Below, piece by piece: positions 44,825 to 57,010 of a stretch of 64,000 nucleotides of DNA. Source of the stretch: Theristus sp. LFF4_11 (lineage: Eukaryota; Nematoda; Chromadorea; Monhysterida; Xyalidae). The DNA lies in NCBI GenBank assembly GCA_030248135.1, contig JASANC010003299.1, positions 40,337 through 104,336 on the forward strand, read 5' to 3'. Each line of letters opens with the position of its first letter. The stretch's first letter is position 1. The notes beneath the pieces were generated by a model. It had not been told where the DNA came from. It ran no database searches and saw only the letters and a list, made by a program, of their open reading frames with translations. A program made the position numbers and the translations under genes.

Positions 44825-47800
44825 ATGGGTAACACCGTGTCAACGACCAACGTCGCGCAACGGACCAGTGAATGGGCGCACAACACGAAAGAACGCGTGC
44901 TGATTCCGCGGCGACGAAATCATCAAACCAGAAGCGAACCAGCGCCAGCCAATCGCCCGTCGACCAGCAATCGGGCGTCACTTGGTGGCGTCAGTATCGG
45001 TGGCGAAACTGAGAAACACCAACTCAGGTGAGACGGCGTCTGTTGGTATTGCGGAGTTGAACGTGTCGCATCGAAATGGCGTCATTTAGGTGAAGTGACG
45101 TTTGTTAAGCACAGGTTTTAGTTTAGCTTCACATCTTCAAGTATTTTTTTCACGCAAAGGGATAAGCCGAAATAAAATTGCGGATTGCAGTGAATCACCA
45201 GCGCATGCTTCAGAGCACATGAGGTCATTTCGGTCGGACACGTTCGAAAAAATTGGCTATGACATAAATGAAAAAGACTATTATCGTTTATGTTGGTCCC
45301 TAGACTCGATTCGCGCATGAGACAAGTGAACAGTTCCATGAATGAATACAAAATTGGAAAGGTGATCAAAATCCCCTAAATAGGGCCGGGTCACTTAGGC
45401 TATTTTGAATTGCCCCATAAAAAGATCGACACTCGTTTCCTTTCCACGTCTCTGCAAAAGGCATTGAATTGCAGAACCTAAAAAATGATAATATAAAAAA
45501 TGATAACCTAAAAAAATATACAATATCACAGAAAAAAACTGATGTTGAGATGAGTTGAGAGAGTCGCATTGACGCGTGTCCGCATCAATAAATTAAACAA
45601 AAAACCATTTTGCATAATACATTCAGGTCCACCCGAAGCGGCCTCGTGGCGCCGGAGGTGCTGACGCCGACCGACGACAATCCGAGTCGGAAAGCGTCGA
45701 ACATTACGGAGCTCCGCCAGAATTCGCTGGTGACCAACAACGGCAGCAACGAGTCGGTCGGTCAGTGCGCCCCGTGGACGACGACGTCGAACGGTGCGAA
45801 CCTGCACCACTTGGCCGCTGACATTTGGACGCGCGGCCGCGAGCGGCTCGGACGCACCTACAGTCAACTGTCGACCCAAATGCATCGGGTGCCACGGCGC
45901 ACACCCGCACGTCGCACACAGTCGGACTTTGGCGCTGCCGCTGTTGAACAACGACGCGTCTCTGGTGTGCCGGGGGTTTCAAACGGTATTCATGAAGCAG
46001 CATTTGGTGACGCGTTGCTGCGTTAAAACCCAGCTTCGCGGTCACTAAATACTTGTTTCATGAATGCCCCTTTACAGTCCAAGTCCATCTGGCTGACATA
46101 AAATGTATACAACTACATCATAGCTGATTGGTTGGTTTGTTGGTTGCACACACGTGCCGTTGATGCAGCATGCATTCTGTGTGCACGCAAACTCCACCTC
46201 CACAGCAATGCCTGCACGGATTGCATGCATCAGCCTGCACAGAATGCACGTGTGTGCAACCAGCCAATCAGCTATGTTCTCTGTATGTGGCTGAACGTTT
46301 TTGTTCTTCGATAAGATTCGACAATTTTACACAAGTGAGCTTTTTTAACTCTGGTCTGGAGAAGCTGGATGTTTGGGGTTGACGACTTTCCACATAACAA
46401 CAGCCAACAAACAACAAAAAATTTGCCAACAGATCATTGGCTTGTCAATCCGATTTTTGCACAGGCCAAGTCAAATTTTATCAGCCAATTGCAAGCACTT
46501 AGAGCCCAGAAACGCCGCTCTTCCAGCAACGCAAATTCGCCGGTCCCCAAGCGTCGGCAGCGAAGACACGCCGGCCAACGGCACGCCCGGCACGACCGTC
46601 GTCTCCTATCCACCGCCGCCGTCCAAGGATCACACGACGACGAACAATCGCAGGACCTCCAACAACAGCGTCGACAGCGCCAATAGAATTCGAAAAGCGA
46701 ACAGCTCAATACTGAGAGCAGACGAGTGCGAGAGTTCGGCGGTGCTAAACAAGCCGAACTCACTGGCGGTGCGGCGATCCACGCAGAACAGTCTTGGTGT
46801 GCCGACACCATCGGCACTGTCCGTTTCAACGGGCGCGCTAGCAGCAGTCACCACTCGGTCGAAGTCGCCCGCTCGCACACCGTCCGGCAGCAAACCAAGC
46901 CGACCACAGCCGCTGCCGTGGACGCCCTGCTTGTCGGCGGCACGACACCAAACCGGCGCTGTACGACGACGCACGTCGACGTTGAGCACTAGGCTGGCCA
47001 GCGCACAGGTGCACATGGTTCGCAACATGTGGAAACAGGTTCGCTCTTTTTTTCCAGAATTTTTTCATTGAAATTGAAAAAGATTGAAATTCAAATTTGA
47101 TAGCTCTTTGCCTTCAGATGATGTCAATCAAAGGACCAACGGTGGTTGGCTGCGAACTGTTGCATCGTGTCTTCTTCAAGCAGCCAATGATGCGACTCGC
47201 CATGGAACGAGTGCCGAAGAGCGCCGATTTCTACACAAATGACCAATTGCTCAAATGGCACTACAAGACGACGGCTGATGTCATCGATTTGGTTGGTATT
47301 GTGGATTTATTCAAACGTGTCCGGACTAACGTGACGTCATTTTATTTAAAAACGCCCGTTTGTCACAGTACAGGCACTAAAATTTCAGTTTGGTGTGACT
47401 GATTCGACATTCACCATTTGTTTACGGGAAGAAATCGGCTAAACGGATAGTCTGGTTTGCTGTGAACGACAAGCGCATGTTTTGTGGCACATGACGTCAT
47501 TTCAGTGGGACACGTTTAAAAAAATAGGCCATATACACATGCCACAAGCGTTCCGTTGCTTTCCGATGCTACCATTTCATTTGGAACTTTTACAGCTCAT
47601 CAACAAACTTGACAACCTGCACGATGTGTCGCCGATTCTAGAGCAGATCGGCTCATTCCATGCGCAGTACTACAGCTACGGCCTGACTGCTGGTCGGTCA
47701 AAAACCATTCCAAATTCATATCGTCCAAAAAACTCGAAGATCACAAGGTTCCTGTTGCAGGTCTTTGGAACACGTTGGCCGAGTCGTTTATTGACTGCAC

Positions 47801-48111
47801 CATGGAGTGGGGCGACAAAAGCAAACGAACGGATGACATGCGCAAGGCCTGGGCAGTCGTTATGCTCTACGCTGCAGAACGCTTGAAACAAGTGAGCGCG
47901 CGAGTTTTAATTTTTCAATATTTCCGACATGAATTTCTTTTGAGAGCTGAGCACCTCGACTGTTTTATTCGAAATTCAGGGCCACCAGGATGGCCGAAAG
48001 TTTGACCACCACCATCAGCACAGCTGCCATCGTGTGCCGCCGGCACCGGCGCCCACGCCACTCGACCGCTCCTGTGTTGATCTGCCAGTCGTTTGCACGG
48101 GCGATTCTTGA
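44825..48111 (+). CDS. Nematode globin with long N-terminal extension
   Basis: Exons: 44825-45027, 45627 to about 45964, about 46527-47038, 47118-47291, 47596-47692, 47761-47891, 47980-48111 (TGA). Protein about 528 residues. The globin fold starts at VHMVRNMWKQM: RVFFKQP (helix A to C), WHYKTTADVIDL with a His at the usual E7 site, IGSFHAQYYSYGL with the proximal F8 His, then helices G and H (FIDCTMEWGDKSKR, AWAVVMLYAAERLKQ). It therefore should bind heme. The start MGNTVSTT is an N-myristoylation-type motif, as in some C. elegans membrane-linked globins. About 320 residues of Ser/Thr/Arg-rich disordered sequence lie between, and a His-rich tail follows. The join 45964/46527 is tentative. 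The second, third and fifth boundaries are crowded with MITEs. Sensor or redox roles are more likely than oxygen storage, by analogy. Confidence 0.85.
45066..45262. mobile_element. MITE family D, diverged copy
   Basis: GAACGTGTCGCATCGAAATG at the left and ATGAGGTCATTTCGGTCGGA then CACGTTC at the right match the ends of the copies at 47302 and 55671. The middle is partly replaced. Located in the first globin intron (45028-45626). Confidence 0.6.
45983..46067. mobile_element. MITE family C, copy 2
   Basis: ATTCATGAAGCAGCATTTGG then TGACGCG, and CGGTCACTAAATACTTG then TTTCATGAATGC, form an 85-bp hairpin matching the copy at 33063. It overlaps or immediately follows the presumed 3' end of the second globin exon, so the open frame runs into it. 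Confidence 0.85.
46075..46295. mobile_element. MITE family B, copy 2
   Basis: Starts CAGTCCAAGTCCATCTGG just after TA, eight bases after the family C element ends. Inner arms AGCTGATTGGTTGG and CAGCCAATCAGCTA with TTGATGCAGCATGCATTC match copy 1 at 5729. Right end is degenerate. Confidence 0.75.
47302..47531. mobile_element. MITE family D, copy 1
   Basis: Left end TTCAAACGTGTCCGGACTAA with CGTGACGTCATTTTA; right end TGACGTCATTTCAGTGGGAC with ACGTTTAA, inverted relative to the left. Fills most of a globin intron (47292-47595). The copy at 55671 is the same sequence in reverse orientation. Confidence 0.85.
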
Positions 48112-49094
48112 AAATGGAACTTGGTTTGAATTTCTTGTGCCTTTTAACTCTGTGGTGATTGGTGGTGCTGGCTGCGCTGCCAAACACAAAACACACATGC
48201 CAGAAGGCCAACATGACACCAAGTTCCTGTTCAAAAGCATTTCATTGAAAAGTGACATGTGATGACTGTGCCGTGATACGTTTGCGTTTGCATTTTAGTG
48301 GTACATACTACATTGTATGTTGTGGAACAGATCAAATTATTGATTCATTTCATATTATGGATTATTGTTCCAACCAATCAGGACAACACCGAGACAACAA
48401 ATAAAAACTCTGGCGTTCATTTCATGCAGCGGAGATCAGAGGATGGGCAAAACAAACAAAAGTAATGACAAATAGCATGTGCATGTGCGCTGAGCACAGA
48501 AGGAAAAACGAGTCGCCAAAATGAATATATGTGCACTTGCTGCACCATGCTGCATACATATTTTCCCCAATGGACCACAAAAACACATAAGCGAACACAC
48601 GCGCCTCCGACAAAGCAAACAGTGAAGAAACGCGTTTTTTCTCGTTTCGACACACCCAGCAACTTTTCACTTTCTCTGCTGAATATCAAATTCGCACCAT
48701 CGTTTTTTTTGCTGATTGTCTCTGCGCATGTGTACACCCGACGAGCCCACGTGAAACATCTTACTGACAGCAGAATTTACAATTTTGCTGCTCACCATGT
48801 GCGTGTGTCAGCATGTGTGTGCCAATACAGACATGCGTTTTTCTTGTTCTCCTCTCCAATATGCAACATGTATGATGCCTACCAGAGCTTGGCTCTCCGT
48901 TTTACTAGCGTCACGTTTTTCGTGCGTTAAATTTCCCCGAACAGATCGTACATACAAGCACTTACAGTGCCAATACAGTACGATCAAAACAGCATTAAGC
49001 TGCGTGTTGCACCACCGCAGTTGTTTCAACGCAGTTTTTTAACATTTTTTTTGTCGCAATCACACAGAGCAGCCAAAAACTGCACGTTCATAAA
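48112..49094. other. Intergenic region, globin to HPS5
   Basis: About 1 kb without a supportable gene or repeat. Contains the globin 3' flank and HPS5 promoter. Confidence 0.4.
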
Positions 49095-52000
49095 ATGAAC
49101 AATGATCGGGCGGGCAACGTGGATGGGTCGTCGTCACCGCGCGATCAAGATCAAGATGAACCGTTCACGAGTCATCTGTTGGTCGAACTGACCTCGTTGG
49201 ATGAGTTGAGCTTTCCAACGACATCATCCGCACGAATCAAGGTATGGAACATATCACGTTCACGTATCAACAGTTTGTCTATCCGGAACTTGGTTTGCTG
49301 ATTTGTTGCTGATTTTGATGGTGATGGTTAATGACACAAAGATCAAGTATGAAAATGTACACTCGGTTTAAGCGCAATGTTACACAGGTGGGCGCTGCTG
49401 TCAATACTCAACCTGTGTGTTTGATTCGTACATGTGTAAGATCACTGCATTACAACAGTGCGCGGTGTTCAGACGAGGACAATAGCAAAAAGTTTCGCGC
49501 CAATGTTCAACAACCGACCGACGTCATTTCACGTGCTTCAGTACACTTGTCTGACGGCGTCTGCCCATTTTCTCGCGGTCGGCTCGTCGAGCGGCACGGT
49601 CTATTTGTTCTCGCGCTATGCGGCGCGATACAGACAGGCGAGCACGAGCATTCCCGTGCAGATCATCGCCGGAGCGAGCAAGGTGAGGAGAAGTGGGCAC
49701 TGTTTTGCGTTCGAGATGAGAGAGAGATTTTCATTTGGACTTTGAAATTGAATGGGATTAACCAGCACAGCGCCAGTAGCTGACTGTATGGCTCGCTTCG
49801 CATTTGGCAAACCGATTCAGTCCAATAAACGTAACAATGATGACATTTTCTGTGAATTCATCGGTTGCCGCATCATAACATCGTCTTGTTCGTGACATAA
49901 AGCATCGTATCGCGTGACATAAGACGTCACGTTGCAGTGCACCCACCAGTGTTGCATCATACCATCCACACAGGACGGCGCCACGATTCTGCTGTCGGTG
50001 TCGCGAGACGAGCGCCACCTGGCGATCGGCGCAGCCAGCGGCGCCGTGCACGTGCTGTCGCTGACTGGCGCCGCGCCGACGGTGACGCTGAGCAGCGCCG
50101 TGCACACGGACGCACTCTGTCGCGTCACGGCGTTCAGTTGGGACGCCACCGGCAGTAATCTCTATGTCGGCGACTCCAACGGAAAAGTGTCGTACTGCAG
50201 AATTGCGGTCGGTTCACGTTGAGTGTCCGCACCTAATTTCGAAACACTCATGCATCGCTGTTGTTCTGTTTTGGTTGTATTACGGGCAAGCTGTGAAACG
50301 TGGGGTGCCATTGGCTACATAGAGCTTGTTGGATCAATCAGGGAGCTCATGGAAACCAATAGGCTAGCTATGATTGCCTGTGATTTGCAGTTCGAATGCA
50401 CGTTCTGCTTATTCACACGACAGTTCGGACACCGCAATTTGCTCTGCTTTTACTAATCTTAACGTTTTGTTTGTTTCTTTCAGAGTCGAGCGGTCTTTCG
50501 ATCACCAACGGGCACTCTGATGGATTACGACAGTGGAATCGTCCAAATCGATGCAAGCAATAGCAATGGTCAATTGCTCGTCTCCACTTATGCACGATCG
50601 TATCTGCTCGATACCGCCACGTAAGTGTTTCATTGATAAAAAACAGTGGAAATTGAAGAGATGTTGTTGACTGAAATAAAAAAAACATTTGAAGAACAAA
50701 GGAATTTTTGAGAAACATGAACTCTAAAAAAATGTTCTGGAACTAAATAGCGAAACGCTTTCGTACTTCCAGCGTCAAATCAATCACGATCGGCCGAAAA
50801 CCGCGTACCGGTTTGTTCGGCGCCTGCTATTACGTTGCTGCAAAGTCGACTGACGAGACGACAACAGCAAACAACGACTCGAAATCACAGTTGGCAAACG
50901 GAAACGTGAAGCTGACGAACAGTGGAGAGCAGAAACACGAGAACAAAGAGCAGGCGAGCGCGTGCATTTTTGCGGGACGCCCGAGCGGCCGCCTGTGGGA
51001 GGTGGACGCCACTGGTGCCGTGTACAGCACGCACCAGTTCAGCAAGTTGACACGTGTGCCGCGCACACCGATTGTGTCGTACAGGTGGGTGCATCCAACG
51101 GCTGTTGAGTGGCGTTTGCTTGTTTGCGGTCTCTCCTCGGCGTAAAAAATGTTGTTGGCATTTGTACCAAACACAGCAAATCTCCGTGATGTATCGAATT
51201 TGTGTTTTTTGTTGGATTGAAAGAAAGTATACAACAACGTGTTTGCCCTTCAAGCAAAGCATCTTAGCAGCGCTACATAAACTGGAAACATCAGACACCC
51301 GCGAATATTTGTGGCGTTTTCCAGGACTGATTCGTATCCATCGTTGTCGTCGATGCACCACGCCGATCCGTTGACCGTACAGTTTGGCAAACTGCATCAG
51401 ATCTGCTGCAAAACGTAAGTGACAATCGATATGAAGTCAGTCAAAATTGTTGATGTGAAGTTTGATTGAGCTTCCATTTTTTTCAGCGAATCGTTCCTGC
51501 TCACTGCGACGGGCAGGCGGATTTGTCTCGTAGAGCCGCGCAGCGCACGTCTGGTGCTCGTTTGTGACACCAATAAAGGCTGGTCTTCAGGCTTGTCTTG
51601 GCTTTCTTGATTCGGTCGTTGATTTTCAAGTTCAGAGCATTTCTCCCGAATTTCTTTTTTTTTATTGGGTTGGCTTGTGGCCACGCATAATATGCGTAAA
51701 AACGATGTTCAACGTCAGTTTTTGCTTTGCGGGCTGAGGACTGACACCGCGAGGGCACGGCACTGTTTTTGCGGTTTCGCCCGGTAAGCGAAGACCGCGG
51801 CGACCTTTTTTGAAATTTTGGCTCCAATTTACAGAAATCGAACAATACGCCGTCTGTGCGAACGACATCTTCGTGTTGTGCTCGGCCGACGGTTCGTTGC
51901 GCAAGTACACGCTGCTGTCGGTTGCGGCGGCCGTTGAAAAGCTGCTCTACAGACAGTGCCACGTTCAGGCGGCCAATGTGGTCGCGTGGTGTGCGCCGAC

Positions 52001-55000
52001 CTTGAAAACGTCAGTTCAACTTTAGAACCTCAAGAACTTTGAACCTCCACAACCACACAACCTTGTTTGGACCGTCAAACCTTCTAATCTTCGAGTGGTG
52101 TGCCAACGTGAGTGAAGAGGCATCCATGAAGCACTTGACCGCGTCGCTATGTTTTACCACGGTTACGCGTCACCAAATAGCTCATTCATGAATGCCGCTG
52201 TAGAATTGCTTCGATGAGTTCTGCAACGCAACCAACCGCAGAGTGCCGGCTTCACAGACGCAGCGTGCCGTGGAAGTGCGACGATCTGCGAGCGATCGTG
52301 CGCGAGGCGACCGAGGCGTCCGAGTCGGTGGTGGTCGTCGAGCGTGTCCGCGACGTGCTCCGTCTCGCCGAGCGTCACGCGCGCACGCAGCGTCTTCGTG
52401 CTTCCGTCCAACCGCAGCAGGCGGCGGCGGCGCATCAGCGAATGGCCACCGGCATCCACAAGGTCGTACGCATCATGGAGAACAGCGGCTACGACGACGA
52501 CTTCTCGTTCCGGGCGCCGTCGCCGCTGCGATCACGCCGCAACGCTCAACAACGACGGCGGTGTCGCAGCACGTCGGCGCTGAATGAACACGACGAGCTG
52601 GACGGCGGCGATTTCACGGTCGGCTGGTGTGGTGGTGATTTCGGAGCGGGACAGCGTTTTTCGACGAATTATCGATTGCTGTAAAACTTGGGCAATCAGC
52701 TGATTGGCTGCTTGTCAATTGTGTTCATTGATTCGTCTAACCAACCAGCTTGATGCAGCCAGATGCCAGATTCACAGGACCACAGTCCACATTACATCTG
52801 TTTTACTGTTTGACTGTATATACAAAGTCGAACATTTTCAATTCTGACATGCTGATTGGTGCCACATCCACTGATTTTCAAAAACACGATTCACGATGAT
52901 GCAAGCCAAACTGCGCGGCATCGGCGTCACATTGCAGACGGACAACAAGAAGACGACCAAAGCTCAGTCGGCCGAGAAAGAGGCGGCGAACAAGCGACAC
53001 AGCTGGGGACCGGCGTCGGCCAACAACGGCGCACGAGCGCGGTCGAGCTGCGCCCTGGACAATGACGACGCCGAGGAACGCGACTCGCTGCGCACACTGC
53101 TCCGTGCGACGGTCGACTGCGGAATCACACCGGAAACGCCGACGCGATTGGACGAACGAACGCTGCAGCAGTTCGGCATCCTAAACGCGGCAGCATGCGA
53201 CGCGACGAAGCGGACGAGCGTGCTGGTGCCCGTCGTGAGGGCGCCCGACTTGAAATCGTTGCCACTTCCCGGCGACGGCGACGGCGGCGAACAGTTGCCG
53301 GAGCAGCCGGCGGTCGCGAGAAAGATCGGAAAAAAGAAACGGTATGATGGCGCTGATGGTCGGAAAACAACGGTGAACGGGCAGAACAAGAAGCGACTGT
53401 CGAAGAGGGTCAGTCGACACAATGAATCGACCATGGTGGAGTCTGCAGTGAGCAACGACAGGATTGCAAATGGTGAACTGATCAACGAGCCGAAGCCGCG
53501 ATCGCTGTCCGACAACGGAAATCAAGTGCAACACCCGCACGACGCACAACACCAGCAGAAGTTCGCAGCGCTGAATCAAATGCTGAAAGTGTCGTCGGTC
53601 ACGTTTCGCGTGTTCAAGCCGGGCGGCGCGCATCCGTCGCAGCAACAACAGGCAACAGCGATCAACAACAGCAACACGTCGATGTTGACAACAACCACAA
53701 CAACAACAACAACAACTTCGAAATATCACTGTCACCGATGCGGTCTGCACAAGTAAGCCCGGACATGGACTGGACTGGATTGGCTGATGATGCACAAATG
53801 CAAAGCGTAAACTTTTTGACCGGCAAAAACGTTAGAAAAGCTACGGAATAAATGTATCGCTCGGTTAGAATGAGGCAAACATGTATGTATTGGGTGGCAC
53901 AGCTGTTGAGATGAATGCGAAACAGAACAGCTGCGTCTCACTGTCGGTCGGTTTTCATACTGGATTGTGCCCGGCTAGATTTTCACGCAGAATTTTGCAC
54001 TCTCTCACTGAGCTGTTATGCTGCGCTCGATACGCAAACGTACAACAGCGAGCCCCGGCGAGCAAATCGTTTTTGCATTGCATCATAAAACAAACATTTA
54101 TTGCGCCCGACGACGTAACATTGCTGCTGTTGATTCATAGCGCTGTTTTGTTAAGATTGTTCCAATTGTCTTGTTTTTTTTCACCTGTAAAAATTGCTGT
54201 TTTTATTCTCTGTTTGTTAGATCGTGGCCGAAAGCGCTCCTGCTCGGCCAATTCCTGCCGACTGTGCCAACGTCGTCCGACGATTTCGCGCAAGGTTGGT
54301 AAAAATAATGACAAGTTGAGCTGAGAAAATCACAATAGTCGTACATTACCTAGCTAAAACATAAATCAGACGTTTCGTGAATGCGTATTCAAAATGGAAA
54401 CACTGTCAAAATGTGCATTCTGGCAGAATGTGACACACTGATTGGCTGCGTGGAACTTGGTTGGTTGGATCAATCAGTGAGAAGCCAACTATTCAAAGCG
54501 GTTATTGTGGTTGATAACCCATCCAACAGCTACTTCCAGATGATTTCCAGTTTGACTGTGTCTTTGATCATCAATTCCATCAACCCTCCTTTCCACCACA
54601 TCAAACTGCCATCATCGCAGGCGGTGTACCGTCGAGTCGCGTCCAGTGGATGGCACTGTTGGCGTCGTGGCAACGCGGACGACACTCCGCCAGCCAGCTA
54701 TACGACTCGCAACCGCGAACCACCCAGTCGACGTCGTCGTCGTGCCTCTGCCACGACTGTCGTCGCGCACTGGAGCGAGCGGCAGCCGTCAATTGTCTCG
54801 CGTTGCCCGACCAACGTTCCTGGAGTGCGTCGAGCGCGTTGCACACGAGCAATGCGGCGGCGTTCAATGTCGGCGGCGGCGGCGACACGGACGAACACGC
54901 GCACCAGTGTCAGTTGCAGTTGACGAATCGTGACGCGGAAAGCGCACAGTTGATCATGCAGGTGAAAACGTCATTCGATTGGCAGTGATACTGGGATTAG

Positions 55001-56621
55001 GAGTTCTCTGTCGGTTCACCGGTGGAAGGCGCTCAGGCACATTGCTATTTCTACATTCCTGTTGCCTGTGTTCACATCAAAAATCGCGTCACAAGCAAGC
55101 AGTACCGTAAAGCTGTGCAGACATCAATTCGGCCAATCAGTCACCAGAGCAGAGGCTCAGCAAATCGCACGATTGAACAGAACTTTCCATTTCGAAACGT
55201 CGTTCCCATTCAGGTATTCGCGCCAGGCAGCAGCTCCGCCGCCGCACACGACCGCTCCGCAAACTGCAGCGACGTCGTCGATCCCAGCGGCACGCCGCCG
55301 ACGTCGCGAGACGCGGAGGCGCTGCAAGTGAGCACCTACTGCAATCCGGCCTATTTCTCGTCGGAAGACGGCGAGTCGGCCGAGACGAGCCCGCGAGCGC
55401 ACGAGTCGTCGTCGTCGATGATCGCCGCGGTGTCGCCGGACGCGCTGCGCCAGCTGAACGCGGTGCCGCTGTGCACGCTGCTGGCGACGATGGCGTGCGT
55501 GCTCGGTGTGCGCGTGGTGCTCGACGTGCTGCAGGAGGACGCCAACCAGGCGCTGCTCAGGCACGTCGACGCGCACACGTGGCGGACGCTCGCCAGACTC
55601 GCGCACCAGCAGCGGCTGCGAATGGCGTTGCCGCAGCAGGTGGGCGCCAGTGTGTTCAGTGATTGTATGTCCTATTTTTAGAAACGTGTCCCACTGAAAT
55701 GACGTCATGTGCCGCCAAACATGCGCTTGCCGTTCACAGCAAACCAGATTTTCCGTCTAGCCGATTTCTTCCCGTAAACAAATGGTGAATGTCGAATCCG
55801 TCACGCCAAACTGACAATTTAGTGCCTGTACTTTGAAGTTTAACGGGCGTTTTTAAAGCAAATGACGTCATTTTAGTCTGGACACGTTTGAATAAATCCA
55901 CAATAGTCGGTGAACGAACGCTTGCACTGCATCTGGTGGACGTCAGAGTAAATGCCATTAATTAATCCCAGGAGGAACGAAGTTTTTTGATAGTTCTCGC
56001 CAGAAGAGTTTTTGGTGGACGTACTTCGTTGCCTGGCTGCTTGTTCGTGCGTTCAGGGAATCGTGCAGTGCAGAGCGGTTGTTTTTTGGTGTTGTTGAGG
56101 AACTTTAGGCGCCGGGGCTAACTCAGAAAAGCGTACAGAACGCCGTCGCATAGGGTGCCCATCGAGTTTTCTCTGTCCCATATCGGCAGGGCTCTATCCC
56201 CCCCCCGAACGCACAAACGAAAGTCTAACGCGCTACCACCTGGCCACGAGAAGTGTATGGAAACTTGACAATCTAACCCGAGTTACTTTTCGTCTCACAG
56301 ATTGTTGACAGTGTGTTGCGCGACGTGAATGAGTCGCATCAAACGCCATTCCACTGGTCGACACCGATCGAGCAGTCGGACGAGCAACGCCCGCACAGCA
56401 TCAAGAACACACATTCCAGTTTCCGTATTGACATTTCACAGTGAGTTCGCATTTTCGCATCATTAAACTGTGAACTGTGTTGAATGCTCCAGCTTTTCAC
56501 AACTTTCAGGGGTTGTCCGTGTTGTACGCTTCCGTTGCGCACGCGTGTAGCCGACAGCGACACGAAGTTGGCCGTTTTCCCATGCGGTTCGGTTTCGGTT
56601 GTTTTTTTTCTCTCAAAATGA
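49095..56621 (+). CDS. HPS5: HPS5 homologue, BLOC-2 complex subunit
   Basis: Exons: 49095-49241, 49542-49682, 49974-50207, 50484-50620, 50773-51084, 51325-51414, 51487-51578, 51835-52009, 52258 to about 52630, about 52912-53752, 54221-54294, 54621-54961, 55214-55639, 56301-56440, 56510-56621. HPS5 with HPS3 and HPS6 forms BLOC-2, which directs endosomal cargo to lysosome-related organelles. The N-terminal WD40-like propeller matches HPS5: SHLLVELTSLDEL, FLAVGSSSGTVYLFS, DATGSNLYVGDSNGKVS, GIVQIDASNSNGQLLVS, GLFGACYY, RLWEVDATGAVYSTHQF and YAVCANDIFVLCS. The middle is disordered, with a poly-Thr run. The C-terminal third is helical and ends in a zinc-finger-like GCPCCTLPL and FPCG. Length about 1,200 residues, near the family norm. 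Joins 52630/52912 are unresolved; the intron after 51578 seems to have a GC donor. Confidence 0.85.
52117..52200. mobile_element. MITE family C, copy 3
   Basis: GGCATCCATGAAGCAC and GCTCATTCATGAATGCC bound an 84-bp hairpin with TGACCGCGTCGC and GCGTCACCAAAT arms. Lies in the HPS5 intron 52010-52257. More diverged than copies 1 and 2. Confidence 0.75.
52688..52820. mobile_element. Possible degenerate MITE family B copy
   Basis: GGCAATCAGCTGATTGGCTG at the left resembles the family core at 63816, and TTTGACTGTATAT at the right resembles the ACTG-TA end. The middle is short and unlike other copies. It lies in an HPS5 intron next to an exon edge I could not place. Confidence 0.4.
53690..53717. 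repeat. HPS5: ACA/CAA microsatellite in HPS5 coding exon
   Basis: An (ACA)n-type run encodes about ten threonines just before the KYHCHRCG motif. It should vary in length. The intron that follows (53753-54220) and the next (54295-54620) show nothing identifiable. Confidence 0.8.
55671..55911. mobile_element. MITE family D, copy 2
   Basis: Reverse-orientation copy of the element at 47302: AAACGTGTCCCACTGAAATG with ACGTCATGTG at the left, then GCGCTTGCCGTTCACAGCAA, and GACGTCATTTTAGTCTGGAC with ACGTTTG at the right. Lies in the HPS5 intron 55640-56300. Confidence 0.85.
56107..56254 (-). repeat. tRNA-derived SINE, copy 4
   Basis: Matches copies 2 and 3 in order: GGGGCTAACTCAGAAAAGCG, CGTCGCATAGGGTGCCCATC, GGCAGGGCTCTATCC, CTAACGCGCTACCACCTGGC. 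In the same HPS5 intron as the family D element. Confidence 0.75.
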
Positions 56622-56716
56622 TTTCCATTGAATTTAGAAATGAAGGTTCAGTTTAAAATATGGAAAATTCGCCAGGTGGACAGACGCATACCATAGTTGT
56701 TCCAGAGCCGAGGGGT

Positions 56717-57010
56717 TGGGGGGGGGGGCCGATATAGATAGCTGGAGCAAATTTTCTAGATAGATAGATAGCTGGAAGAAAAAAACCAAGCACCAAGATT
56801 GATGATTTTCAGATTGTTCATTCTAAAATTAGCGAAATTTTCAATTACCAAAAATGGTCAATTTGGTCAAAAATTGACTCATACCACGCCGTTTGAAGAC
56901 AAAAATTTTCAGATAGATAGCTGGCTGAGAAATTTTTTTAGATAGATAAAGGGCGAAAAACCTGTTTGATAGACATAGATTCGAAAATTCTTTGGGGGGG
57001 GGGGGGGGGT
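56717..57010. repeat. Poly-G tracts and GATA repeats
   Basis: Two guanine runs (about 12 and 16 bases) bracket four short blocks of GATAGATA followed by GCTGG. Simple-sequence DNA that probably varies in length and is prone to assembly error. Confidence 0.8.
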
